This document shows positions 9,004 through 17,414 of a stretch of 37,149 nucleotides of DNA, one piece after another. Source of the DNA: Candidatus Mediterraneibacter pullistercoris (GTDB lineage Bacteria > Bacillota > Clostridia > Lachnospirales > Lachnospiraceae). The stretch is taken from contig DXAU01000010.1 of NCBI GenBank assembly GCA_019116885.1, forward strand, positions 1 through 37,149, read 5' to 3'. Within the stretch, counting starts at the first letter, position 1; every line of letters begins with the position of its first letter. The position numbers and the translations under genes are program-made. The notes under the pieces were generated by a model. The model had not been told where the DNA came from and ran no database searches. It saw nothing but the letters and a program-made list of their open reading frames with translations.

Positions 9004-12000
9004 TTATATCCCTTTAAAACTGAAAGAGAACTCCATTTTTCCATTTGCATCAAGCAGATATTCCGGGTGTGTCTGCGCACCCCACGAGTCATCTCCGGCA
9101 ATCCCCATCTGGCCTGACGCCACGCGAACCACCGTATGATGGATCTGCGGCAGCTCATAAGGATGCCTTGCATTTTCCAGCTCATGAGGTGTGTAAGGCA
9201 GTGCGGAAAACATCATCGGGCCGCTCTCCTCTGACATTGCAAAGAGAATACCTCTTCCCTTTTTATCCGTCACTGATGCACACCTGACCTCCTGTTTCGC
9301 GCCACACTCCTGAGGAACGATATAACGCGCCAGATTATCCGCAGCCAGGTTCTGATAAATTCCCAGCTTCGCTCCCTTTTTGCGGTCCGCATAAGTCTCC
9401 GCAGGTCCCAGCCCGTACCACTTCACATGGTCATAATCTGCACTGAACCTGAAAATCACTCCAAATTCCGGCATATCTCCAAGTTCTGCTGCGGCCGCAC
9501 AGGTAAGCGTCGTCTTGATCCAGCCGTCTTGCGACACTTCGTATGTAATCTGACATTCGCTCAGAGGACTGGTCGGCAGAATATAGGGAAATGTCACTTT
9601 CACAGATGCCTCTCCAATCTCAGTCTGAGGTTCCATGATATTTCCGAATGTTCTCTCGCGGAAATCTTTATGCCCCACATACAGACTGGCGATCTTCCAC
9701 TGAGCATACCTCTGCGGCATCTGGTTTCCACGGTCATTGTCCACCGGCGCACGCCAGAAGTTCGGTTTTGGTATCTCATGGATCAGTTCTCTGCCCGCAT
9801 AGCGGTAGGACGTCATCCCACCGTCCATCAGGGAAAACAGAACATGAAAGTGATCTCCCCGTACTCCCACAGCGTGCTTGCTCCGGATCACTTCAAACCG
9901 CCTGCTGTTCCGGATCACATTGCCGCTGTATAAACGTGGACACAGGATACCGGCCAGAGCCTGAGGAACTGCGCATCCGTCTTTGCCATGCTCATGCACA
10001 CTATAAACATACTGTCCGAAAGACACTTCATGTCCGGCCGGAGCCCATATCGTCTTCTCTTTCAGATGAAAGGAAACTGTCACCGTGTACTCTCCGGGAT
10101 CGCTTTCTTTCTTAAACGGGAGCTTATAAGTCTCCTCACCAAGAGGCTCCACAGCAGTCTTTAAAGCCGCCGTCCTGATCTGTACGCCGTTTCTTGCTAC
10201 AGTCACACGACAAGCAAATGTGTCCGTATTCACGAAGAGATTTTTATTTGTTACTTTTACGTCTTCTGCCGTGACTGTCGCTGTAATGTTCTGATAATTG
10301 AACTTCACCTCCTGCATCTTGGGCGAAGGTTCTCTGCCGCCGGCATAGACAATACCATTAGCACAGAAATTGTAGTCTGTGGGGCGTTCTCCGAAATCGC
10401 CGCCATACGCCTGAAACTCTTTCCCGTATCTGTCTTTTTTACCAATCGTCTGATCGATATAATCCCAGATGAATCCGCCCTGATAGAGAGGCTCTGTGTC
10501 GGTCAGATCCGTATATTTATGCATTGCTCCACAGGAATTTCCCATCGCATGCAAGTACTCGCAGCATATGAATGGTTTGCTCCGGTCTTTCGCAAGAAAT
10601 TCTATAATTTTTTCAACCGGAGTATACATCTGGCTCTCTATATCACTTGTCTCATTATATCTGCGGTCATGGAAAATGCCTTCATAATGCACCAGACGAT
10701 ATGGATCCTCTCTACGGAAGAACCTAGAGATCTCATAGATATTCCTTCCACCGTAGGACTCATTTCCGCAGGACCAGATCAGAATAGACGGATGGTTTTT
10801 GTCTCTCTGGTACATAGAATTGGCACGATCCAGCACCATGTCCTGCCACTCTGATTTATCTCCAGGCACAATATAGTCATCGTCTCCTGTACTCTCCACC
10901 GTATCCCAGGATCCATGTGTCTCCAGATTCACTTCATCGATAAGATACAGACCGTACTCGTCGCAAAGCCTGTAGAATACAGAAGAGTTCGGATAATGAG
11001 ACGTACGGACTGCATTGATATTATTTTGTTTCATGACCTCCAGGTCCCGGCGCATCTCTGCCTCAGAGACACAGCGCCCTGTGATGGAACTGAACTCATG
11101 ACGGTTCACGCCTTTGACCACAATCCGCTTTCCATTCAGCATCATGATGTTGTCTTTTATCTCAAATCTTCGGAACCCTGCTTTCTCCGGAATCACCTCG
11201 CAGCACCTGCCATTCTCATCATACACTTCTATAAGCAGGTCATACAGGCAGGGGGCTTCCGCACTCCAGAGGTCCGGGCTTGGAATCGTCCATTGGTATG
11301 TGGATTCTTCTTTCAATTCTCTCTCTTCCTGGAAACAAGTTTCTCCTCCGCGTGAAAGAGTGAATCTCGCAGTCCCTGTCCCCCAGCATTTTGTCCTGAT
11401 CTCCAACACTCCCTCTGTCAGATTCTCATCCGGCACTGCCTGCACACACAGATCCCTGATATGAACATTTGGAACCGTGTACAGGTACACATCTCTGTAT
11501 ATCCCTGAAAAACGAAAGAAATCCTGATCCTCGCACCAGCTTCCCGCCGTCCATTTAAATACCTGTACTGCCAGTTTATTCTCCTCTTGCAGATATTCGG
11601 TCAATTCAAACTCCGACGGTGTAAAACTGTCTTCACTGTATCCGATGAACGTTCCATTCAGCCAGACCGCAAGGCCGCTCTCAGCTCCCTGAAAAGAGAT
11701 GAACACTCTCTTTCCCTTCATCCGCTCCGGAACAGAAAAATATTTTACATAACTCGCTACCGGATTAAACCGCTCCGGAATCTGCCCCGGCCGGATATCC
11801 TCGTGCCCCTCCCATGGATACTGGGTATTCACGTACTGAGGCACGTCATAGCCTTCTATCTGGATATGAGCAGGCACACGGATATCATCCCAGTCCTCAC
11901 AGCAGAAGCCTTCCTTTTCAAATCCCGGGAGCGCAGACCGATAGTTCTCAGCATAATGGAACTTCCAAACTCCGTTCAGACTCTCTGTAAAATCCGAGCA

Positions 12001-12120
12001 TCCGTCTCCCATATCGCTTAGGTCTGTATAATAAAGATGATCGGAATGTGCATCCAGACATCTGTCTCTGAAATATTGAGGATTTTTTACATTTTTATAG
12101 TCAAATTTCTTGTCTCTCAT
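9004..12120 (-). CDS. GH2 beta-galactosidase, LacZ type, intracellular
   Basis: The 1038-residue protein has the LacZ architecture: N-terminal jelly-roll domain (about 45-215), immunoglobulin-like domain, TIM barrel (about 325-610), then the second Ig-like domain and the large C-terminal beta-domain. The acid/base is Glu454 in SCGNESYGG, and the nucleophile is Glu521 in CCEYLHAMGNS. EVNLETHG (396-403) is the LacZ-like active-site loop. No signal peptide is seen, so it acts in the cytoplasm, removing terminal beta-galactose. It is the last gene of the permease-permease-binding protein-sulfatase-galactosidase operon, 13 bp after the sulfatase. AGGTGA precedes the ATG. The context suggests that galactose becomes accessible after desulfation or defucosylation; linkage preference is unknown. 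Confidence 0.94.
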   Translation of the reverse strand: MRDKKFDYKNVKNPQYFRDRCLDAHSDHLYYTDLSDMGDGCSDFTESLNGVWKFHYAENYRSALPGFEKEGFCCEDWDDIRVPAHIQIEGYDVPQYVNTQYPWEGHEDIRPGQIPERFNPVASYVKYFSVPERMKGKRVFISFQGAESGLAVWLNGTFIGYSEDSFTPSEFELTEYLQEENKLAVQVFKWTAGSWCEDQDFFRFSGIYRDVYLYTVPNVHIRDLCVQAVPDENLTEGVLEIRTKCWGTGTARFTLSRGGETCFQEERELKEESTYQWTIPSPDLWSAEAPCLYDLLIEVYDENGRCCEVIPEKAGFRRFEIKDNIMMLNGKRIVVKGVNRHEFSSITGRCVSEAEMRRDLEVMKQNNINAVRTSHYPNSSVFYRLCDEYGLYLIDEVNLETHGSWDTVESTGDDDYIVPGDKSEWQDMVLDRANSMYQRDKNHPSILIWSCGNESYGGRNIYEISRFFRREDPYRLVHYEGIFHDRRYNETSDIESQMYTPVEKIIEFLAKDRSKPFICCEYLHAMGNSCGAMHKYTDLTDTEPLYQGGFIWDYIDQTIGKKDRYGKEFQAYGGDFGERPTDYNFCANGIVYAGGREPSPKMQEVKFNYQNITATVTAEDVKVTNKNLFVNTDTFACRVTVARNGVQIRTAALKTAVEPLGEETYKLPFKKESDPGEYTVTVSFHLKEKTIWAPAGHEVSFGQYVYSVHEHGKDGCAVPQALAGILCPRLYSGNVIRNSRRFEVIRSKHAVGVRGDHFHVLFSLMDGGMTSYRYAGRELIHEIPKPNFWRAPVDNDRGNQMPQRYAQWKIASLYVGHKDFRERTFGNIMEPQTEIGEASVKVTFPYILPTSPLSECQITYEVSQDGWIKTTLTCAAAAELGDMPEFGVIFRFSADYDHVKWYGLGPAETYADRKKGAKLGIYQNLAADNLARYIVPQECGAKQEVRCASVTDKKGRGILFAMSEESGPMMFSALPYTPHELENARHPYELPQIHHTVVRVASGQMGIAGDDSWGAQTHPEYLLDANGKMEFSFSFKGI

Positions 12121-12133
12121 TTCATTTCACCTG

Positions 12134-13588
12134 TTATTTCTGATATTTTGCAGTTTCAGCGTAAACGCTCTTCCCGGCAGAGTAGATTCCCGGCCGCCGG
12201 ATCTGTCCCATCCCTGTCACCGCTTCCCTCGTTCCGTCTACCGAGGGATCGGCATAGCGTACATACCATTTCTGCAGTCTGTCGAGCAGCTCGCAGCGGA
12301 TTTGTTCATATTCCGGATCACCAGCCAGATTCCTTTCTTCTCCTGGATCATTCATCAGATCATAAAGTTCGCACGGCCCGTAAGGATAACGGTGGATATA
12401 CTTCCACTCCCTGCTCCGGATCATTCTGCTCGATCCATACTCATCCAAAATGACAACATGCCCGTCCGGCGACTCTCCCCCGGTCAGCACCTGTGCAAAG
12501 CTCTTCCCCGGTAGACCGCCCGGCAGTTCTCCCTCGAGTCCAAGCAGTTCTTTTAATGTCTGGATGATATCGTAGTGACTGCACATACTCTCTGTTACTA
12601 TACCCGCAGGAATAACTCCATGCCACCTCGCGATAAAAGGTACCTTTACAGCCGTATCATACAGGTTGAAAGGAAATGTCCCGTTCCCTTTCCCCCATAT
12701 TCCATGGTGTCCCATGTTCATTCCATTATCCGAAGTAAAGATCACCAAGGTGTCTTCAGCTTTTCCAAGTTCTTCCAGACGGTCCAGGAGACGCCCTACT
12801 CCCGCGTCCATCGCTGTCACTGCGGCATAATATCCCCTCAGGAGCCTCTTTCTTTCTTCCCCGGTCCCACTGGGCGCTGTGGGGATCAGATGCGGATGCA
12901 GCGGTACATCCGGTGTCGCGGTACACTCACAGTCCTGATACATCCTGACAAACTCTGCCGGATGCTGATCCGCATCCCACGGATCATGAGGAGCTGTGTA
13001 ATGAACGCTGATATAAAAAGGTTCTTCCTCAGCGGCATATTTGTCAAGATTTTCCAGCGCATGTTCCGTAATCAGATCTGTGATGTATCTGTTTTCCATC
13101 CTCAGTTCTCCGTTTTCGATCACATCAGGCTGCATATACAGACATCCGCCCCTCCCTATTGTAAACCAGTCGGTGAATCCGTGCTGGGGCTCCATACTGT
13201 CTCCCAGATGCCACTTCCCGGACAGCGCGCAGCGATACCCGTTTGCTGCGAGGAGATCCGTGTATGTGACCATATCCTGAATGTATTGAACCGGTTTATC
13301 CTCACTTGCAAAATACGGATGTTCTTTCTGCTCTCCAAGCGCATCTCTGTCAAGGCTCCCGCTCCGTATCCAGTCATGAACTCCATGCTGGGACGGGATT
13401 CGTCCGGTCAGTATGGAGGCCCTTGCCGGGCTGCAGACCGGCGACGCGCAGAAAAAATTGTCAAATCTCATCCCCGCCTCGGCAAGCCGGTCAAGGTTGG
13501 GTGTATGTATGTCTGTATTTCCGGCGCACCTGAGCGCCCATGCCCCCTGATCGTCTGTAAGGATAAATAAAATATTAGGTTTACTCAT
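12134..13588 (-). CDS. Sulfatase of the formylglycine type (S1 family), Cys-type site, intracellular
   Basis: The 484-residue reading uses the second of two adjacent ATGs (13588), which sits best behind GAGAGG. TDDQ (11-14) supplies metal-binding aspartates. The maturation signature CSPAR (Cys52-Ser-Pro-Ala-Arg56) followed by ASILTGR is diagnostic for sulfatases whose Cys is converted to formylglycine. There is no signal peptide, so desulfation should occur in the cytoplasm, unlike the periplasmic enzymes of Bacteroidetes. It lies between the solute-binding protein gene and the GH2 gene, behind an internal terminator. The candidate maturase is encoded at 21760-22875. The sulfated sugar position (for example 3-, 4- or 6-sulfate on Gal, GalNAc or GlcNAc) cannot be read from sequence. 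Confidence 0.93.
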   Translation of the reverse strand: MSKPNILFILTDDQGAWALRCAGNTDIHTPNLDRLAEAGMRFDNFFCASPVCSPARASILTGRIPSQHGVHDWIRSGSLDRDALGEQKEHPYFASEDKPVQYIQDMVTYTDLLAANGYRCALSGKWHLGDSMEPQHGFTDWFTIGRGGCLYMQPDVIENGELRMENRYITDLITEHALENLDKYAAEEEPFYISVHYTAPHDPWDADQHPAEFVRMYQDCECTATPDVPLHPHLIPTAPSGTGEERKRLLRGYYAAVTAMDAGVGRLLDRLEELGKAEDTLVIFTSDNGMNMGHHGIWGKGNGTFPFNLYDTAVKVPFIARWHGVIPAGIVTESMCSHYDIIQTLKELLGLEGELPGGLPGKSFAQVLTGGESPDGHVVILDEYGSSRMIRSREWKYIHRYPYGPCELYDLMNDPGEERNLAGDPEYEQIRCELLDRLQKWYVRYADPSVDGTREAVTGMGQIRRPGIYSAGKSVYAETAKYQK

Positions 13589-13608
13589 CATTTTCCTCTC
13601 GTTCTGGT

Positions 13609-13642
13609 GAAAAACCGACACGCCATTTCTGGCATGCCGGTT
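13609..13642 (-). terminator. Intrinsic terminator between the solute-binding protein and sulfatase genes
   Basis: On the minus strand a 13-bp stem (two G-T wobbles) closes on a GAAA tetraloop and runs into TTTTT. It starts 24 bp after the binding-protein stop. No promoter is evident between it and the sulfatase, so partial read-through, lowering expression of sulfatase and galactosidase relative to the binding protein, is the likely role. Confidence 0.8.
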
Positions 13643-13665
13643 ATATTTCCAATCTTGTGAATCAC

Positions 13666-15210
13666 TTACTTTGATGCTCTATATTCTTCAAGCTGTGTAG
13701 CTACTTCGTCAATCAGTTCCTGTGCTCCATTCGCCTCCAGCTCATCCAGGAAAATCGGAATGTATTCCTCAGGATCAACAGTTCCTGTCTCAAGCGATGG
13801 TCCATATTCCGCAATAACATTTGTCAGAGCTGCAACCTGAGTTTCAACAGGTGTTATGTCAAAGGAGAACCCGTTATTCTGTGAGATAACCGCTGAATCA
13901 TTGTATTCCTGGAAGAGTTCCTCAATGTTCTCCGGGTAGCTGATGTCCCATTTCTGGTTAAATGGTGTACCAAACTGCCATCCATATGTATAGTCATAAC
14001 CGTTGTCTGTCAGTGTTCCGCCCATTGTTTTGTCAACCTGGTTTTCACCTACTTCCGTATAGTGTGTTCCTTCAATACCATGACGAATAAGTGTACCCAC
14101 ATACTCGTCAGTATTCAACAGATTGATAAACTCAAGCGCTTTCTCCGGATTCTCACTTGCTGAAGAGATCGCAAGAATACCGCCGCTGAGCACGCTGCTT
14201 GTCTCGAAAAGCGGATCCATCAGTGATACAAATCCTACGCCGTGTCCACTTGTTTCTGACATCATCTCTACATTTCCTGGTGCGTTTTTGATGAAGTAGG
14301 AGAACAACTTTCCAGTATTGAAATCGTTATCCCTGTTCGCTGTATCGGTGTCGTAGTTGACCGGATCTCCACCGAGATATCCTGCCTGATTCCACTCATA
14401 TACAGTCTTGCAGTAATTCATATATTCTTCACTTGCGTACTGGTTGAACACGTCTTCTCCCTGCATATCCGCGAAATTATTGTACTCAGGAACCGCAGCT
14501 GCTGCCGGAAGCGTGCTATTTCCTGTCAGAGACTCGTACGGAGCTGCCATCGGCCATGCGTTTACCAAACCGGATACTCCGATCACATCCTGGCCTGCTG
14601 CCTTGGACTTCTCTGAAACTGCTGCCAGCACTTCTGTATAATCATCTATCGTCTTTACCTGGCTCATGTCAATGCCATACTCTTCAGCAAGGTCACTGTT
14701 ATACACAATGCCGCCCTGCCAGCCCATCTCTTTATAGGACGGAACACCATAAATCTTTCCATCCACTTTAACAGTATCCCATACTTCCTGTGGAATGAAA
14801 TCGTAGGTTCCCTTCGCATATTCCGGCAGAAGCTCTGTGATATCCAGGAAAGCATCCTTTCCTACGAACTGGAGATAATCTGTCGTCCAGTTTGCCGTGA
14901 AGCAGATATCGAAATACTCGCCCGCATTGATCAGGTTCGGCATCTTCTCTTTGTAATCCGGATTTGCAATTACATTATAATCGATCTCCACACCAATCTT
15001 TTCACGTGTGTACTTATTGAGTTCTTCGATTACCATATCCGTGTCAGCCGCCACCGGATTGATTGACATATACCACGTCAACGTTGTAACATCGTCTGAG
15101 TCTCCCCCATCGGATGATCCTCCCGATCCCGATCCACATCCAACCGCAAGGCTTGCCGTCATAACTGCCGCAAGACCCAGACCCAGGATTCTTTTTGTTC
15201 TCTGTTTCAT
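13666..15210 (-). CDS. ABC-transporter solute-binding lipoprotein for oligosaccharide uptake (LplA/YtcQ-like)
   Basis: The 514-residue protein begins with a lipoprotein signal peptide: MKQRTKR, a hydrophobic core, and a LAVGC lipobox with the lipidated Cys at 25, then a Gly/Ser/Asp-rich tether. The mature part has the large cluster D-type sugar-binding fold expected for the LplA group, with many aromatic residues (for example ANWTTDYLQF, YNFAD, WQFGTPFNQKWD). It would sit on the outer face of the membrane and deliver oligosaccharides to the two permeases encoded upstream. GAGGAGGAA precedes the ATG. The partner ATPase is absent from the locus, as is usual for these systems, which use a shared MsmK-type ATPase encoded elsewhere. 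The ligand is inferred from the neighbours (sulfated/fucosylated galactosides). Confidence 0.92.
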   Translation of the reverse strand: MKQRTKRILGLGLAAVMTASLAVGCGSGSGGSSDGGDSDDVTTLTWYMSINPVAADTDMVIEELNKYTREKIGVEIDYNVIANPDYKEKMPNLINAGEYFDICFTANWTTDYLQFVGKDAFLDITELLPEYAKGTYDFIPQEVWDTVKVDGKIYGVPSYKEMGWQGGIVYNSDLAEEYGIDMSQVKTIDDYTEVLAAVSEKSKAAGQDVIGVSGLVNAWPMAAPYESLTGNSTLPAAAAVPEYNNFADMQGEDVFNQYASEEYMNYCKTVYEWNQAGYLGGDPVNYDTDTANRDNDFNTGKLFSYFIKNAPGNVEMMSETSGHGVGFVSLMDPLFETSSVLSGGILAISSASENPEKALEFINLLNTDEYVGTLIRHGIEGTHYTEVGENQVDKTMGGTLTDNGYDYTYGWQFGTPFNQKWDISYPENIEELFQEYNDSAVISQNNGFSFDITPVETQVAALTNVIAEYGPSLETGTVDPEEYIPIFLDELEANGAQELIDEVATQLEEYRASK

Positions 15211-15276
15211 AACCGTTCCTCCTCTAAGTTATATTATTTTGTCAAAACGCCTCTGCGTTCTGAAAACATATGAATA

Positions 15277-16215
15277 TCAGCCTTTTACTCCGCCCACTGT
15301 AAGACCTTTGACAAAGTACTTCTGGAAATAAGGATACGCCAGAAGGATTGGCAGGACTACCAGCACGGTCAATGCCATTCGTCCACTGTCTGTCGGCGCG
15401 TTCTGCGCCATTTCGGCATACTCAAGAGCGTTTGCTGAGGATTGTTTCATAAATTCAAGACTGTTCTGCATACTCCACAAAAGTGTCTGCACCGGATATT
15501 TCTCCTGATCTACGATATAGAGCATTCCAAGGAACCAGTCATTCCAGTAAGCGATCATTGTAAACAGTCCGATTGTAGCTACGCCCGGTTTAGACAATGG
15601 AAGTACAATCCTGAAAAATGTCTTAAACTCTCCCGCGCCATCCACTCTTGCAGCTTCTATCAGCTCAACTGGTATACTTTTATAAAAAGTTCGCAGCACG
15701 ACAATATAGAAAGCATTAAATGACATCGGAAAAATCAGCGCCCACACACTGTTGCCAAGACCAAGAAGCTGTGTGTTCACCATATAGGTGGCAACAATTC
15801 CGCCGTTAAACAGCATGGTGAAAAGCATCAGGAGCGTAAACAGTCTGTTATATGCATAATCGCTGCGGCTAAGCACATATGCAAAACTTGCGCTTATCGC
15901 CAGACTGAACAAAGTTCCGACCACCGTAACGAAAATGGTAATTCCATAGGAGCGTATCAGCTGATCTCCCAGTTTAAAGAAAAAATTGTATGCATCCAGG
16001 CTCCACTCCGAAGGGAAGAAGCTGTATCCGTTTTCAAAAATACTCTGTTCACTGCTGAAAGAAACAATAACTACGAGCAGAAGCGGAAGCACACAAAGCA
16101 GCGTCCATACGAAAAACCAGATATTTAGCATTACATCCGCTTTTTTGGATATCCGGTTTATGGTCAGTTCTGCCACACCCTCATCCTTTTTGTTTCTCTT
16201 AAACAAACTTTTCAT
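15277..16215 (-). CDS. Carbohydrate ABC-transporter permease (LplC/YtcP-like)
   Basis: The 312-residue membrane protein has about six transmembrane helices and the ABC-permease coupling segment EAARVDGAGEFKTFFRIVLP around two thirds along, which contacts the ATPase. It ends PYFQKYFVKGLTVGGVKG, a C-terminus characteristic of the LplC/MalG group. It pairs with the LplB-type permease, from which it is separated by 16 bp, to form the membrane channel for the binding protein encoded 66 bp downstream. The ATG at 16215 has GGGAGG 9 nt upstream. The sequence appears intact. Confidence 0.93.
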   Translation of the reverse strand: MKSLFKRNKKDEGVAELTINRISKKADVMLNIWFFVWTLLCVLPLLLVVIVSFSSEQSIFENGYSFFPSEWSLDAYNFFFKLGDQLIRSYGITIFVTVVGTLFSLAISASFAYVLSRSDYAYNRLFTLLMLFTMLFNGGIVATYMVNTQLLGLGNSVWALIFPMSFNAFYIVVLRTFYKSIPVELIEAARVDGAGEFKTFFRIVLPLSKPGVATIGLFTMIAYWNDWFLGMLYIVDQEKYPVQTLLWSMQNSLEFMKQSSANALEYAEMAQNAPTDSGRMALTVLVVLPILLAYPYFQKYFVKGLTVGGVKG

Positions 16216-16231
16216 TGTATCATGCCTCCCG

Positions 16232-17185
16232 TCAGAATAATGCGCTGTCCGGATCCATCTTGCGCACTACAAGATTAGTTCCCACTACAAGTATAAATCC
16301 AACGACCGACTGATACAGACTCGCCGCCGATGCCATTCCTACATTTCCCGTCTCTTTGAGTGCCCGGTATACATATGTATCAATAACCTGTGTCACATCG
16401 TACAGGGGACCTGAATCTCTTGGAAGCTGGAAAAACAGGCCGAAGTCAGCATAGAAGATTCTTCCAATCGCCAGAATCGTCAGAACGATCATCATCGGCT
16501 TCAGGCACGGAAGCGTAATATTCTTGATCTGCTGCCACTTGGTTGCTCCGTCTATAACTGCCGCTTCATAATAATCATTTGGAATACTTGTCAGTGAACT
16601 CAGGTACATAACCGTTGAATATCCGACCGTCTTCCACAACTGGAAAAATGTCAGAATAAACGGCCATTTCCCCGGGTCTGAATACCAGTCTACTCCCGAA
16701 AATCCAAAGTACTGGAGCAAATGGTTAAACAAACCATCATCCACACTGAACATTGAAAATGCCATAAATGAAACCACAACCCATGACAGAAAATACGGCG
16801 CCATAAAAATAGTCTGGTAAACCTTTGCTCTCCGTTTCTTTAAAAGTTCGCTTAGTCCAATTGCCATAGCCACAGCCATAACCAGGTCAAGAGCAATAAA
16901 CATTCCATTATAAAGGAGCGTATTACGGGTAATAACCCACGCGTCAGTTGTTTTAAACAGGAATTCAAAATTCCTAAAACCGATCCACTCGCTTCCGAAT
17001 ATTCCGTCTCTTACGCTGAAGCGTTTGAACGCTAACAGGAGTCCTGACATGGGAAGATAACGGAACAGAATCATAACAATAAGCCCCGGCGCCGCCATTA
17101 TCGTTAATGGAAGGTTCTTTTTAAACACATACCAGAAGCCTTTTTTTCTTTTTGCGGCAGATGGCTTTGCAGTGGTCATATTCAT
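16232..17185 (-). CDS. Carbohydrate ABC-transporter permease (LplB/YteP-like)
   Basis: The start at 17185 is supported by GAGGGGG about 6 nt upstream and gives 317 residues; the longer open frame has no site. The N-terminus is basic (AAKRKKGFWYVFKKN), followed by six predicted helices. The permease coupling motif is visible as YEAAVIDGATKWQQIKNITLP. The RKMDPDSALF C-terminus is typical of LplB proteins. It is the first gene of the five-gene leftward operon and is divergent from the response-regulator gene, an arrangement common for YesMN-controlled sugar loci. It forms the heteromeric channel with the next permease. Confidence 0.93.
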   Translation of the reverse strand: MNMTTAKPSAAKRKKGFWYVFKKNLPLTIMAAPGLIVMILFRYLPMSGLLLAFKRFSVRDGIFGSEWIGFRNFEFLFKTTDAWVITRNTLLYNGMFIALDLVMAVAMAIGLSELLKKRRAKVYQTIFMAPYFLSWVVVSFMAFSMFSVDDGLFNHLLQYFGFSGVDWYSDPGKWPFILTFFQLWKTVGYSTVMYLSSLTSIPNDYYEAAVIDGATKWQQIKNITLPCLKPMMIVLTILAIGRIFYADFGLFFQLPRDSGPLYDVTQVIDTYVYRALKETGNVGMASAASLYQSVVGFILVVGTNLVVRKMDPDSALF

Positions 17186-17228
17186 AACATCCCCCTCTTC
17201 TTTCCGTATTTCATTTCTTTCTGAATAA

Positions 17229-17300
17229 ATTGTAGCATCTGTCAATTATTTCCTACAACGGCACAATTTTTATCTGAAGTGTATTTTTTTATGTGCCGTT
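17229..17300 (-). promoter_or_regulatory. Candidate operator and promoter of the transporter-sulfatase operon
   Basis: On the minus strand a TACAAT -10 (17229-17234) would start transcription about 37 nt before the permease ATG, but no consensus -35 is present. Instead a perfect 9-bp inverted repeat, AACGGCACA (17257-17265) and TGTGCCGTT (17292-17300), has its near arm at about -36 to -44 and its arm centres 35 bp apart. A poor -35 flanked by a binding-site-like repeat is what an activated promoter looks like. The divergently encoded AraC-type regulator is the obvious candidate. Confidence 0.5.
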
Positions 17301-17343
17301 ATGCACTAAAAAAACTTTAAAAACCATTAATTCCAGGAAACAA

Positions 17344-17373
17344 TTCACAAATCCTGCTGCTGTATGCTATAAT
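17344..17373 (+). promoter_or_regulatory. Promoter of the response regulator-kinase-fucosidase operon
   Basis: TTCACA (17344-17349, five of six matches), an 18-bp spacer and a perfect TATAAT (17368-17373) lie about 35 nt upstream of the response-regulator ATG. This suggests basal expression of the sensor system. Confidence 0.7.
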
Positions 17374-17414
17374 AGCCGTTGATCATAAAAGTATTACAGA
17401 AGAGGAGTCTTACA

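Noticed and set aside
12575-13570. A 331-codon open frame opposite the sulfatase
   Set aside because: The sulfatase on the other strand has the CxPxR signature and operon context; the opposite frame has unnatural composition and no start signals.
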